Position numbers and translations under genes: made by a program. A stretch of DNA of 64,000 nt, taken from the NCBI RefSeq assembly GCF_012843265.1, contig NZ_JABAIT010000002.1, positions 124,001 to 188,000 of the forward strand, given 5' to 3'. Positions 8,480-17,120 of this stretch are shown here, piece after piece; the first letter of the stretch is position 1; every line of letters starts with the position of its first letter. The notes beneath the pieces are model-generated. The model saw only the letters and a list, made by a program, of their open reading frames with translations. It was not told where the DNA came from and did not search any database. The DNA is from Bacillus sp. DNRA2. Lineage in GTDB: Bacteria; Bacillota; Bacilli; Bacillales; Cytobacillaceae.

Positions 8480-8525
8480 TATCTCGAACTAAGGATAATA
8501 TATTATATTTGTTGTGAGCTGTCAA
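8480..8525 (-). promoter_or_regulatory. sigma-A promoter with MhqR-like operator for the pirin gene
   Basis: TTGACA (8520-8525), a 17-base spacer and TATATT (8497-8502) on the minus strand. Directly over the start-site region lies TATCTCGAACTAAGGATA (plus strand, 8480-8497); its first nine bases equal the half-site of the B. subtilis MhqR operator consensus TATCTCGAATTCGAGATA as I remember it, and five of nine match in the second half. A repressor there would block initiation. Regulator identity is inference. Confidence 0.55.
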
Positions 8526-8570
8526 ATGGTGGTGTTAAGAAATGATGAAAAACAAGATTTTGCCCTTCAA

Positions 8571-9053
8571 TTAATAATTAATCAGCCTTCCTCCCACCAT
8601 AAATAAAATGGGGATCATACCGATTAAAATAATTCCCATGATAACTGATGAGATTGTGATTTCTTTAAGAGTAATCACGTTTGATGCATGCAATTTATAG
8701 AGAATAACGGTGTTGATAGGTAAATTAAGAAATAGAGCTGTTGCTAACCCAGGTGCATACGTATCCATTAAAATTGTAACGATTAAATGTGGAAATATTG
8801 CGTTAAGTACCATCGAGCCTAAAAAACCAATGAATGCCCATTTTAATATTTTTGATTTTGAAAAACTTAAATACAGAAAGGACACGAAATAAGCAAGTGC
8901 GGTAATCATCAATACAGCAAAATGAAATTCATTTGACGATACAGGCTTTTGAAAGGGTGATTCTAGCTGAGACCATTTTGGTAGCCAAAGAGCTTCTTCT
9001 AAATTATGTAAGGTTATTGCTAAGCAAAAGAATAAAACATAATAACTTTTCAC
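8571..9053 (-). CDS. HXXEE domain membrane protein
   Basis: A 160-residue integral membrane protein with four or five helices. The family name motif is visible as HNLEE (His near residue 16) in the first helix, followed by LWLPKW, and further histidines occur in FHF and PHLI; conserved acidic and His residues inside the membrane suggest metal or substrate binding, but the function of the family is unknown. The GTG at 9053 is chosen because AAAGGAGGG stands seven bases upstream; a reading 12 residues longer would start before that site. It is monocistronic and followed (on its own strand) by the pirin gene promoter. Confidence 0.7.
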   Translation of the reverse strand: MKSYYVLFFCLAITLHNLEEALWLPKWSQLESPFQKPVSSNEFHFAVLMITALAYFVSFLYLSFSKSKILKWAFIGFLGSMVLNAIFPHLIVTILMDTYAPGLATALFLNLPINTVILYKLHASNVITLKEITISSVIMGIILIGMIPILFMVGGRLINY

Positions 9054-9188
9054 GTAATCCCTCCTTTTGACACATATGTTCATATACAATTATTTCAAAC
9101 AGTTAAAATTTATCAATAATTCATTCGCGCATTTTCTTCGAAAAAAAATAAAGTCTCTGACCTGAAAGGACAAAGACTTTGTTTTTTG

Positions 9189-9215
9189 GGCTGTGTTAAA
9201 GATGAAAGTTGATTC
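9189..9215. repeat. solitary terminal end of the miniature element family
   Basis: Starts GGCTGTGTTAAA and continues to AGTTGATTC, matching the right terminal inverted repeat of the 2721-2904 element at about 23 of 27 positions. No opposite end is found nearby, so it looks like a relic. Confidence 0.55.
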
Positions 9216-9230
9216 ACTTTGATTGTAAAA

Positions 9231-9415
9231 TAAGCGGAAAAATTCCGTTTAAGTTGGGAAATACCTACATTTCCTTAATAATAAACGGAGTTTTTCCGCT
9301 TATATGATCAAAATCTATAAATTTTTGCTCTATTTAGAACTCTTAAGCGGAATCTCTCCGCTTATTTGGGCTATTTGAAGCACCTTCATTTACATTAGCC
9401 GGAAATTCTCCGCTA
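9231..9415. repeat. cluster of four TAAGCGGA hairpins
   Basis: Four short inverted repeats of the form TAAGCGGAA-NNN-TTCCGCTTA lie at 9231-9251, 9282-9302, 9344-9364 and about 9395-9416, starting 51, 62 and 51 bases apart. Their arms carry compensating or G-T-tolerant changes (TAAACGGAG, TTCCGTTTA, TTAGCCGGA). They fill the space downstream of the methyltransferase gene. No coding capacity. Confidence 0.75.
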
Positions 9416-9466
9416 ATGAATTCTCATAACTACAGGAAAATCAACGATGAAGAATAACAGCGCCTT

Positions 9467-10120
9467 TTATTTAGGTGTCGTGCCTGCATTTAATCTATTA
9501 CGTTTTTTACATTTTACAAATAAAAAGGATACTGGGGGTTTGTTCTCATTTTCCTTATTTGGCTCGACCATTTCTGTATACTCTTCCAATCCGTAATTTC
9601 CAAATTCTTGGTTTATGGAATCAGAATCATAAAAGAACATTTTTACGCCTTCCATGATCTCATAGTAGTCTTCGGCCAATTGTTTGCCCTTACCGAACAT
9701 GGGGGCATTTTTTGATACAGTTGTAAAAATCAGATATCCATCAGGCTTTAATTGATCATAGCAAGCCTTAATAAACGCTTCTCTATCCTGTTTATTTAAT
9801 AAATGAAGGAGCGCATGGCTAAATATACCATCATAGAGTTCCTGATTAAAAGGCATGTCCGTTACAGAGCCGTGAAATATCGGAATATGGATCCCATTTT
9901 GCCGCGCTAAATCAATCGCTGTTTTTGAAATCTCAATACCCTTAACATTCATTCCTGCGTCAATAAAAACCTTTGCGTTTCTTCCGTATCCAATCCCAGG
10001 TATCAAAATGTCCTTCAGCTTCTTTTCAAGAAAGAAATCCTTAGCTTTGATTGCGGAGTCTGTAGGTTCAAAGCCCCACATCGTTTGTTTTTCGATAAAA
10101 CTGGATTCCCAAAACTCCAT
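9467..10120 (-). CDS. class I SAM-dependent methyltransferase
   Basis: A 217-residue soluble protein with a Rossmann-type methyltransferase core: motif I ILIPGIGYGRNA (about residues 38-49), the acidic end of strand two (GIEIS), motif II/III around HGSVTDMPF, and the post-core FSHALLHLL and LKPDGYLIFTT. The beginning, MEFWESSFIEKQTMWGFEP, resembles small-molecule methyltransferases of the thiopurine or tellurite-resistance kind, but the substrate cannot be read from sequence. The last dozen residues are basic and look dispensable. The gene is alone and is bracketed by two different families of hairpin repeats, the array at 10176-10400 lying just upstream of its start. Confidence 0.75.
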   Translation of the reverse strand: MEFWESSFIEKQTMWGFEPTDSAIKAKDFFLEKKLKDILIPGIGYGRNAKVFIDAGMNVKGIEISKTAIDLARQNGIHIPIFHGSVTDMPFNQELYDGIFSHALLHLLNKQDREAFIKACYDQLKPDGYLIFTTVSKNAPMFGKGKQLAEDYYEIMEGVKMFFYDSDSINQEFGNYGLEEYTEMVEPNKENENKPPVSFLFVKCKKRNRLNAGTTPK

Positions 10121-10175
10121 AATTTTTGTCTCCTTTAGTTAATTTTCTTTATACATGCTTGGAAATGCCATTTTT

Positions 10176-10400
10176 AAGAAGATATGGCCTTGATAGGAAC
10201 TACTTTTTTGGGCCTATCCTGAAAAATATAGCTCCAATGACCTCGATTGGAGCTACTTTTTTGAAGCATATCGTGAAAATATAGCACCAATGACCCTTAT
10301 TGGCGCTACTTTTTTGGGCGAATCAGTGAAAATATAGCGCCAATGACACACATTGGCGCTACTTTCATCGGTCTAACATATAATACATAGCTCCAATGAG
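10176..10400. repeat. tandem 53-bp hairpin array
   Basis: Three complete units have palindromes at 10229-10255, 10282-10308 and 10335-10361, exactly 53 bases apart. Each is TAGCNCCAAT, a seven-base loop beginning GAC, then ATTGGNGCTA, followed by ACTTTTTTG and a linker ending GTGAAAATA. A worn unit precedes them (right arm ending 10202) and a left half-unit follows at 10388, both on the same 53-base grid. Arms change together (CTCC with GGAG, CGCC with GGCG), so pairing appears to be maintained. Confidence 0.85.
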
Positions 10401-10419
10401 TACAAATCAAGGTTCCGTA

Positions 10420-12387
10420 TTATTCATATCGTAAAGATTCAATCGGATCTAGTTTTGCGGCTTTGGAGGATGGTAATAATCCGGCAATGATACTAATAAT
10501 CGTACTAACTCCAATACCAAACAGGATATTCCCCAAGGAAAGGTTTATCAACTCTGCACCAAAACTGTCCACAAGGACTCTGTTTAAGATCGCACCGATG
10601 GCCACCGCAGCCACGACACCAATCAATCCGCTTAATAGCCCCAATAATGCCGATTCGGAAAAGAAGATGCGTTTAATATCCTTCTTGCGGGCACCTATCG
10701 CTCGCAAAATACCAATTTCTCTTGTACGCTCTACCACACTAATATAAAGCACGACTAAAATCATGATTCCAGAGACAATTAATGAAATACCGGCAATACC
10801 AGCTAAAACGAAGGTGGCCATGTCTAAATAATTCGTTACTTGCTTTAACAATTTTTCTAAATTCGCACTAGAATAACCTACTTTTTCGATATCCGCTTTA
10901 ATACCTTCTACATATTTTTTGTCAGTTGCATAGACATTTAATTGCATCGGTTCAAGTGTCTTTCCGCTGCCCTCATACATGTTATCCAAGGTATTATACG
11001 GAACATAAGCGATATTAGCATTGGCGACGTTGGCATTTTCAATTTCAGCTATGCCTGAAACTGTCAGTTCTTTTTCTAAAATGATGGGCTTATTGTCAGC
11101 ATCAATTTCATTTACATAAAACATTAATTTTTTGCCAACCAGCTTTTTAAACGTCTTGTCACTTGTTAATGCCTTTGCTTGTGAAGCTGTTAAGACAATT
11201 TCATTGGATGTCGGGAATTTACCTGCAACCAAAATTTCTTCATCCGTATCCTTCGTTAGCGTAGACAGCCGACTAATTTCTGTTCTTTTTGTATCATAAA
11301 CGACACTGCTTTGCTGAATGAGCGCCGCAACCGTATCCACGCTTTCAACATGCTCCATTGCCTTTATTTTATCAATATCAGCCTGATCAAACGGAAGCTG
11401 GGTTTGCTGTACGGCTGCTCCAGGATGGGCTTGTTCTTTAGGTGCCTTATTATCTGGTTTGGTTACATCAATCATCAAAGGATTGAGACTGGAATTAATC
11501 TCATCATTTATATATTTGGTCACACCACTTCCCAGGCTTAACATCAAAATGACGCTCAAGATTCCAATTGAACTTCCTAATGCCACTAATAAATTACGGC
11601 TAGCCTTTAAGCGCATATTTCGTAATGCCAGCTTAAAGGAGGCACTTAAGCTGAATGACTTAGCTTTATTATGTATTTTTTCGGGAACGGTATGATAGCG
11701 TTCCTTTAGTTTTATATCCTCTTTGATTTTTCCGTCTTCCATTTTGACGATTCGACTGCTCTTATCTGCTACTCTTTGTGAGTGCGTGACGGTAATGATC
11801 AGAATCCCTTTTTGCGCGATGCTATCAAGCAGACTTAAGATTTGATCACTTGTTTCCTGATCGAGTGCCCCTGTTGGTTCGTCGGCCAAAATGATTTCCG
11901 GATCGTTAGCTAACGCCCTAGCAATGGCGACACGCTGCTTTTGACCACCCGACAGTTGATTCGGTTTTTTTGTTACTTGATCTGCTAAGCCAAGCTCTAC
12001 TAATATTTGTTTAGCTCGTTGATTTCTTTCCTTTTCACTTGTATCAGTCATTTGCATGGCGATGGTCACGTTTTCCAACACGGTCAAATGTGGAATTAAG
12101 TTAAAGGCCTGGAACACAAATCCAATTTTACTTTTACGGTAATCATCAATTTCCCGTTCCTTCATGCTCTTCATGCTTTTTCCTTGTATCAGGATATCTC
12201 CTTCAAAATCGGAATCCATTCCGCCGATAATATTCATTAGCGTTGATTTACCGCACCCAGATTCACCAAGGATCGAGACAAATTCACCTGTTTCAAAGTT
12301 CAAATTCAAGTCGTGGAGAATCTGAACCCGCTCTTTATCATACAACGTGTATGACTTATTAATACTTTTTAATTCTAGCAATTTCAT
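10420..12387 (-). CDS. MacB-type ABC transporter, ATPase fused to FtsX-like permease
   Basis: A 655-residue fusion. Residues 1-230 are the ATPase: Walker A GESGCGKST (41-49), signature LSGGQKQR (about 145), Walker B ILADEPTGALD. Then come a first membrane helix near residue 270 (LGSSIGILSVILMLSLGSG), an extracytoplasmic domain of about 240 residues, and three C-terminal helices with the FtsX pattern (RTREIGILRAIGA). MacB-like mechanotransmission transporters pump or extract peptides, antibiotics or lipoproteins rather than moving them through a channel. In Gram-positive bacteria the partner protein is often separate; none is seen here. The ATG at 12387 follows AAGGGGATA and is preferred to an in-frame ATG 17 codons earlier. 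Substrate unknown. Confidence 0.85.
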   Translation of the reverse strand: MKLLELKSINKSYTLYDKERVQILHDLNLNFETGEFVSILGESGCGKSTLMNIIGGMDSDFEGDILIQGKSMKSMKEREIDDYRKSKIGFVFQAFNLIPHLTVLENVTIAMQMTDTSEKERNQRAKQILVELGLADQVTKKPNQLSGGQKQRVAIARALANDPEIILADEPTGALDQETSDQILSLLDSIAQKGILIITVTHSQRVADKSSRIVKMEDGKIKEDIKLKERYHTVPEKIHNKAKSFSLSASFKLALRNMRLKASRNLLVALGSSIGILSVILMLSLGSGVTKYINDEINSSLNPLMIDVTKPDNKAPKEQAHPGAAVQQTQLPFDQADIDKIKAMEHVESVDTVAALIQQSSVVYDTKRTEISRLSTLTKDTDEEILVAGKFPTSNEIVLTASQAKALTSDKTFKKLVGKKLMFYVNEIDADNKPIILEKELTVSGIAEIENANVANANIAYVPYNTLDNMYEGSGKTLEPMQLNVYATDKKYVEGIKADIEKVGYSSANLEKLLKQVTNYLDMATFVLAGIAGISLIVSGIMILVVLYISVVERTREIGILRAIGARKKDIKRIFFSESALLGLLSGLIGVVAAVAIGAILNRVLVDSFGAELINLSLGNILFGIGVSTIISIIAGLLPSSKAAKLDPIESLRYE

Positions 12388-12512
12388 CGAACTATCCCCT
12401 TGTAAGTAGCATGAGGTGTTGATCTTGTTTGTTTTCAACTATATTAAATTATAGCACTCATGGAGATTGGAATTTTTGACAAAATATTGTCACATCTCGC
12501 AATAGATGAATA

Positions 12513-12538
12513 AAAGGCCATGCTTGAACATGACCTTT
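12513..12538 (-). terminator. terminator between the unknown gene and the ABC gene
   Basis: AAAGGTCATG and CATGGCCTTT arms with TTATTC on the minus strand, after the stop codon at 12601. Confidence 0.65.
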
Positions 12539-12600
12539 CATTCATTGGCTATTAAATTCAACCATTGCGATACTCCCGAAATGTTTATTTTTAAAACAAT

Positions 12601-12960
12601 TTAGACGTCATGTGTCATCGAATGTTTGTTTAAAATAAAACGTATGCAGTGATGTGCGTCTTTTCGATCCGCAAAATAGGTTCTAAGCTCTTCTACAACA
12701 ATCGGAATCGGATTCATGGAATAGCTGCTGATAGCAGTGCTGACATCGATTAACATGCCACGGTAGAATTCAAGATCTTCAGGTTTGTCTCCGCATGAGC
12801 ATTTTCCTTTTTTCAAATCCTTTTTTAAATTGTAATATGCCTGACCTAATTCGTAGCGCACTAAGCCCAGTATTTCAAAGGACCAAGCTTCATTCATGAG
12901 AATCGATAGAGCCTTGAGAGCATGCTCGTGTGCCAATTTACCAGTATTCTTTTTCATCAT
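12601..12960 (-). CDS. unknown cytoplasmic protein
   Basis: A 119-residue, mostly helical protein with no membrane segment or signal. It contains a short CSCGD motif (about residue 54) and a His pair (DAHHC) near the end, so a metal site is possible but not shown. The start is ATG-ATG behind AGGGAGG. No family recognised. It is flanked by terminators on both sides and should be monocistronic; the only neighbourly hint is that it lies between a diguanylate cyclase and an ABC transporter. Confidence 0.55.
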   Translation of the reverse strand: MMKKNTGKLAHEHALKALSILMNEAWSFEILGLVRYELGQAYYNLKKDLKKGKCSCGDKPEDLEFYRGMLIDVSTAISSYSMNPIPIVVEELRTYFADRKDAHHCIRFILNKHSMTHDV

Positions 12961-13191
12961 AAAACCTCCCTAAAATGTTCGTTATTGAGCATACTCTTAT
13001 ACAAGTCACACACCATGAGGGGCAAAGATGCCTTGCATTTATTACAGAAGATTCCGTAATCGCGTGAATATAACGTTAATTCGGAATTTTCTGAAAATAT
13101 ATTTGTATTAAATATACACGATTTTTCTTAAAATTGTCAACAACTTCGTCTTTTTTTCACAAAATGGACAAAAATTCCCCAAACAAAAAAA

Positions 13192-13212
13192 GCAAGAGAA
13201 TAACTCCCTCGC
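13192..13212 (-). terminator. terminator of the GGDEF protein gene
   Basis: GCGAGGGAG and TCTCTTGC arms followed by seven T residues on the minus strand, directly after the stop codon at 13214. Confidence 0.8.
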
Positions 13213-13213
13213 C

Positions 13214-15409
13214 CTAGAAACTCACACAATTTCGTCCGCTATCTTTAGATTGATATAATGCTTGGTCTGCTAACTGAATTAATTCGGAAACATCATTTAT
13301 CGGAGAAGGAATTAATGTTGCCACGCCAATACTACAGGTGACAAAATTACTCACATCCGATTTGGCATGTGGTATTTGTAGCAATTCGATTGCCTCGCTG
13401 ATCTTTTCAGCAAGCTGCAACCCACCTTCTTGATGGGTTTCTGGCAATACTACCGCAAATTCTTCACCACCATATCGGCAGACAAAATCAGACGGCCTGC
13501 GCAACGATTCCTTAATTGTTCTAGCAACCACCTTGAGACATTGGTCCCCGCTCTGGTGACCATAGTTATCATTAAAATCTTTAAAACAATCAATATCGAG
13601 CATAATTAATGAAAGTGGCTGAATATTCCTAGAGCACCGTTTCCATTCAACTTGTATGTTCTCATCAAAATAACGACGATTAAAAATACTCGTAAGTCCA
13701 TCGAGAATCGACGCTTCAGTTAGTTTTTGCTCAATCTCCTTTTGCTTGGTAATATCATTGAACAGCCATAAATATCCATCAAACTGATTATTGGTGAAGA
13801 TTGGAATAGCGTCACGACTAATGATGCGTCCATCTTTTAATAACCATTCTTCACCGAGAACTTTTGAGCGTTCTCTAATAATTTCCTTGGTCCTTGATTT
13901 GATCAACGAATAATCACCACAAAGTTCATGGTGCCACTTAAGAAAATCAATATGCTTTTGCCCATTAATATTCAAAGCCTTTGGCAGTTTGAATATTTCC
14001 TTAAATCTTTGATTTGACAAAATGAGTTGACTATTATGGTCCTCAGCGAGAATCCCGTAATGCATATGGGAGATTAATGCTTCAAGTCGAGCTGAGAGAA
14101 GCCTGTACTTTGCCTCACTTTCTTGAAGCAGTGTCCCATCTTGATTTAGCTTGATTGCCCCGCCTATACCAGCAGCGGCAGCAAGTAAAATACTTTCCTC
14201 ATTTTTGGTCCAGTATCTTTCATTATCGTAATCATCAAAACCGATAAAACCCCATAATTTTTCTAGGATAAAAATTGGAACAATGATAACTGACTTCCTT
14301 GGGTGATTTTCCAAAAAGGCTTGTTCGTTTTCAGGGAACGTTTTAAGCGGACCGTGAATGGTTCGACCGGCAGAAAGTTCATGGTACCATCTTCCCTCCC
14401 CTATTTTCTGATAGGGGAAATTTTGAAGGTTTGGCGCAAACCTGTGGGCAATCTTTTCAGAGATTCCCCACTCATAACGTTTGCTCATCACCATTTGATC
14501 TAGATAAAGGTGATTCTCATAAATATATACACGCTCAACTTGAACAGCCCTACCAATGATTTCTATGGCATCATAGATAGCGACATGATTGTCTTCATTG
14601 GTCAATAGACAATTCAGCGCTTCTGCGACACCATTTAGAAGACGACCCTGTTTTTGAATTAATGCCTCAGACTCCATTCTCTCTGTAATATCACGGACAT
14701 TAGCTAAAATAAAACTATTATCTTCTAAATGAATAACTGAACCACTTACCTCAACAAGAATCAAACTATTGTCTTTACATCGATACAATTTATCTCCTAT
14801 AAAAAACCGTTCCTTTTGGAACACTTTATATATATTTTCATCGATTTCATTACTATCACTGACAATAAAATCAGATATTGTCAGCTTTAAAAGCTCGTGT
14901 TCTTCATAGCCGAGCATATGACAAAATCGTTCATTTGTTTCAACGACCGCTTTTGTGAGTGGATTGAACGCAAATATCCCATCTGATGATTGTTTGACCA
15001 TCGCTTTAAAACGTGCCTCATTTTCAAATAGCTTACTTTGTAACTGGGTAACACGCGTTAGCTCATTCGTTAGTTGGCTCCGGATAGAATCTGAATACAT
15101 TGCTTTATAGATCACTAATCCACCAAAAATGATAGAGAATAGAAGAAATTGAGGAATGTCATTCATTTTGACCATAGTCAACTCTGTGATAAATATAATG
15201 GAAATAAGGTACAGAGTGTATTTAGGAAATTGAAGTTTAGGAATATAGTACGTAATCAATAGCATTGGAGGAAGTGCAGTGATGACTAGAGCTTGCGCCA
15301 TTGAAGTATTATCTAAAAATAGAAAAGCGGTTAATCCTATGAAAAATAAGATCCAATACATCTTTACCATCAACTGATTTCGATGTCTAATTAAATCAAG
15401 ATCACTCAT
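13214..15409 (-). CDS. membrane diguanylate cyclase with PAS, GAF, PAS and GGDEF domains
   Basis: A 731-residue sensor. Five or so N-terminal helices (about residues 16-105) are followed by a coiled linker, PAS (about 125-245, ending NVRDITERME), GAF (about 255-420, with GFIGFDDYD), a second PAS (about 430-560, ending LFNDITKQKE) and a GGDEF domain (about 570-731). The active loop reads RYGGEEF, a functional form, and an RPSD inhibitory site lies five residues before it, so the enzyme should make c-di-GMP and be product-inhibited. There is no EAL domain. c-di-GMP affects motility, biofilm and sporulation in Bacillus. The gene stands alone, so its input signal and effector cannot be told from context. 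Start: ATG after GAAAGGGGG. Confidence 0.9.
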   Translation of the reverse strand: MSDLDLIRHRNQLMVKMYWILFFIGLTAFLFLDNTSMAQALVITALPPMLLITYYIPKLQFPKYTLYLISIIFITELTMVKMNDIPQFLLFSIIFGGLVIYKAMYSDSIRSQLTNELTRVTQLQSKLFENEARFKAMVKQSSDGIFAFNPLTKAVVETNERFCHMLGYEEHELLKLTISDFIVSDSNEIDENIYKVFQKERFFIGDKLYRCKDNSLILVEVSGSVIHLEDNSFILANVRDITERMESEALIQKQGRLLNGVAEALNCLLTNEDNHVAIYDAIEIIGRAVQVERVYIYENHLYLDQMVMSKRYEWGISEKIAHRFAPNLQNFPYQKIGEGRWYHELSAGRTIHGPLKTFPENEQAFLENHPRKSVIIVPIFILEKLWGFIGFDDYDNERYWTKNEESILLAAAAGIGGAIKLNQDGTLLQESEAKYRLLSARLEALISHMHYGILAEDHNSQLILSNQRFKEIFKLPKALNINGQKHIDFLKWHHELCGDYSLIKSRTKEIIRERSKVLGEEWLLKDGRIISRDAIPIFTNNQFDGYLWLFNDITKQKEIEQKLTEASILDGLTSIFNRRYFDENIQVEWKRCSRNIQPLSLIMLDIDCFKDFNDNYGHQSGDQCLKVVARTIKESLRRPSDFVCRYGGEEFAVVLPETHQEGGLQLAEKISEAIELLQIPHAKSDVSNFVTCSIGVATLIPSPINDVSELIQLADQALYQSKDSGRNCVSF

Positions 15410-15521
15410 AGTGCCCCCTTTCTCCTATATTTTATATTTTACTATAAATTCCATAAAATTCCCACCGAAATTACTATTTTAATAAAATTTTCCGTCTATT
15501 ATATTTCTCCTAAAATAAAAA

Positions 15522-15555
15522 AGCTTACTCCCATTTACTAGAATGGAAATAAGCT
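15522..15555 (-). terminator. terminator of the CwlO-like gene
   Basis: AGCTTATTTCCATT and AATGGGAGTAAGCT arms, then TTTTTTATTTT on the minus strand. Confidence 0.8.
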
Positions 15556-15568
15556 CTTGCTGATAAAA

Positions 15569-16741
15569 TTATTCAATAATTCGAACGACCCGGCCATTAA
15601 AGGTATCAGCCCAATAGCCGCCTGACATATTGGCGATTGCCACGCCTGTTGAAGATTGTGAACCAATAAATTGTCCACCACCTAAATAGATTCCAACATG
15701 CCCGTCTGTTTTATAAGTATCGAAAAACACTAAGTCACCAGGTCTCATTTCACTTGTTGAAACTCTGCGACCACTACCTTTTAAGCTATCAGTACTTGAA
15801 CCAATACCGATTCCTGCTTGAGAATATGCCCAATGAACAAAGCCTGAACAATCAAAGCGACCATTTTCAATATCGTAAGCAGATCTACCGCCACCAAATA
15901 CATAAACGGAATTACCAATATAACGTTTACCAACATTTGTAACTATTTGGATTTTCTCACTAGCAGATGCTGATGTTACATAAGACGGAACAGCAGTGCT
16001 AAATTTCTTGCTAGCTGTTGTAGTAGTAACAGGCGCTTGTTGGGCAGCTAAACTGCGATCCTGCTGTTGCAACGATGCCTTCGTCGAAATACCTGCTGCT
16101 TCTTTCTCCTTTAACTCTGCACGCAATTGATCATTTTGTGACTTTTGCTCAAGAATCTGAGCACGCATTCCTTCTAGTTCCGCTTTCTGATCATTAAGAC
16201 TACCAAGCTTTTCCTTTACTGATGCTTGCTTTGTTTCAACTGCCTTCACATCAGCTTCATGCTTGTCCCGTAATTCTTTGTCTGCATTAATGATGGTAGC
16301 AACGGCATCCATTCGATCGATGAAATCACCAAAGTTTTTTGATCCTAGAATGACATCTACATATTGAATGTTACCCGTCTCTTGATACGAGCGAGCACGT
16401 TCCTTTAAGACTTCATTACGTTTAGCAATAGCGTCTTGTAAACTAGCAATCTCTGCTTCCAATTTTTGGACTTCAAGATTCGCAGCATCAATATCGCTTT
16501 GCGTTTTCTTCATCATATTTTCATTATCACTAATCGCTTGTTCAACACGATTGATTTGTTCATTAAGTTTGGAAAGTTCGTCTTGAACAGCTGAAATTTG
16601 CTGATTTGCCTGAGAAATTTGAGATTGAATACTGGATCGTTGTGCCGAAATGGAATCCGCATGTGCAACAGGAAGCGAGAAAACACTTCCTAAACCAATC
16701 AACATCGTTGTATTTAGCACTAGGAGCTTCTTCTTAATCAT
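15569..16741 (-). CDS. cwlO: CwlO-like D,L-endopeptidase, NlpC/P60
   Basis: A 390-residue secreted wall hydrolase. Residues 1-28 are a Sec signal peptide (cleavage near AHA-DS). Residues 30-225 form a long coiled coil rich in Gln, Glu and Lys, as in CwlO and PcsB, through which the enzyme is held and activated by the FtsEX complex. The C-terminal NlpC/P60 domain (about 265-390) has the catalytic cysteine in FDCSGF (about 298) and histidine in GHVGIY (about 347); it should cut the D-Glu-gamma-diaminopimelate bond of peptidoglycan stem peptides during elongation. It is shorter than B. subtilis CwlO (473 residues), mostly in the linker. A WalR-like site lies upstream. Confidence 0.85.
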   Translation of the reverse strand: MIKKKLLVLNTTMLIGLGSVFSLPVAHADSISAQRSSIQSQISQANQQISAVQDELSKLNEQINRVEQAISDNENMMKKTQSDIDAANLEVQKLEAEIASLQDAIAKRNEVLKERARSYQETGNIQYVDVILGSKNFGDFIDRMDAVATIINADKELRDKHEADVKAVETKQASVKEKLGSLNDQKAELEGMRAQILEQKSQNDQLRAELKEKEAAGISTKASLQQQDRSLAAQQAPVTTTTASKKFSTAVPSYVTSASASEKIQIVTNVGKRYIGNSVYVFGGGRSAYDIENGRFDCSGFVHWAYSQAGIGIGSSTDSLKGSGRRVSTSEMRPGDLVFFDTYKTDGHVGIYLGGGQFIGSQSSTGVAIANMSGGYWADTFNGRVVRIIE

Positions 16742-16865
16742 TATTTCCCTGCTTTCTATTCATTCTATTTATGTATAGTCGATACACATATTTAATGTTT
16801 AAATGTTTTGAAATTTTATCATATGAAACAACGTTGAAAACCTTAACCTTCAACGCACATTTTGA

Positions 16866-16909
16866 AGTATAGCATTGTAATTTGTCAGTCTTGTTATAAA
16901 AACATTACA
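16866..16909 (-). promoter_or_regulatory. putative WalR box and promoter of the CwlO-like gene
   Basis: Minus strand: TGTAAT-GTTTT-TATAAC (16893-16909) differs by one base from the WalR direct-repeat consensus TGTWAH-N5-TGTWAH. A TATACT element (16866-16871) lies downstream, placing the box at about -42. WalRK controls cwlO in B. subtilis, which supports the reading. Confidence 0.5.
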
Positions 16910-17046
16910 ATTATATTTCAATTGCTACATAATACGACATTTTCCACAAATCGTTCACAATTACATGGCTTTTTTTGCGTCTTTTTCATAAAAAAAGACA
17001 ACTTCCATTGTAAAAATGAAAATTGTCCTTTGTAATTATTTTTGAC

Positions 17047-17120
17047 GCCGTTAAAAAGGAATGTTGATTTTCGCTTCAGGCACTTCGCTCCAATCAACAT
17101 GCAAAAGTCAACAATTATTT
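17047..17120. repeat. shrunken copy of the miniature element family
   Basis: GTTAAAAAGGAATGTTGATTT, then CGCTTCAGGCACTTCGCTCCAATCAACAT: the outer parts of the 2721-2904 element joined with the structured middle missing. It directly abuts the 3' end of the DUF1801 gene, whose last codon and stop overlap its right edge. Confidence 0.65.

Noticed and set aside
10176-10400. Possible CRISPR array
   Set aside because: The 53-base unit is conserved throughout, including the would-be spacers, and no cas genes are present; it is a tandem hairpin repeat.
16918-17100. Sixty-codon reading frame on the minus strand between the CwlO-like and DUF1801 genes
   Set aside because: Its start lies inside a relic of the miniature element, it has no ribosome binding site, and the composition is that of random AT-rich DNA.
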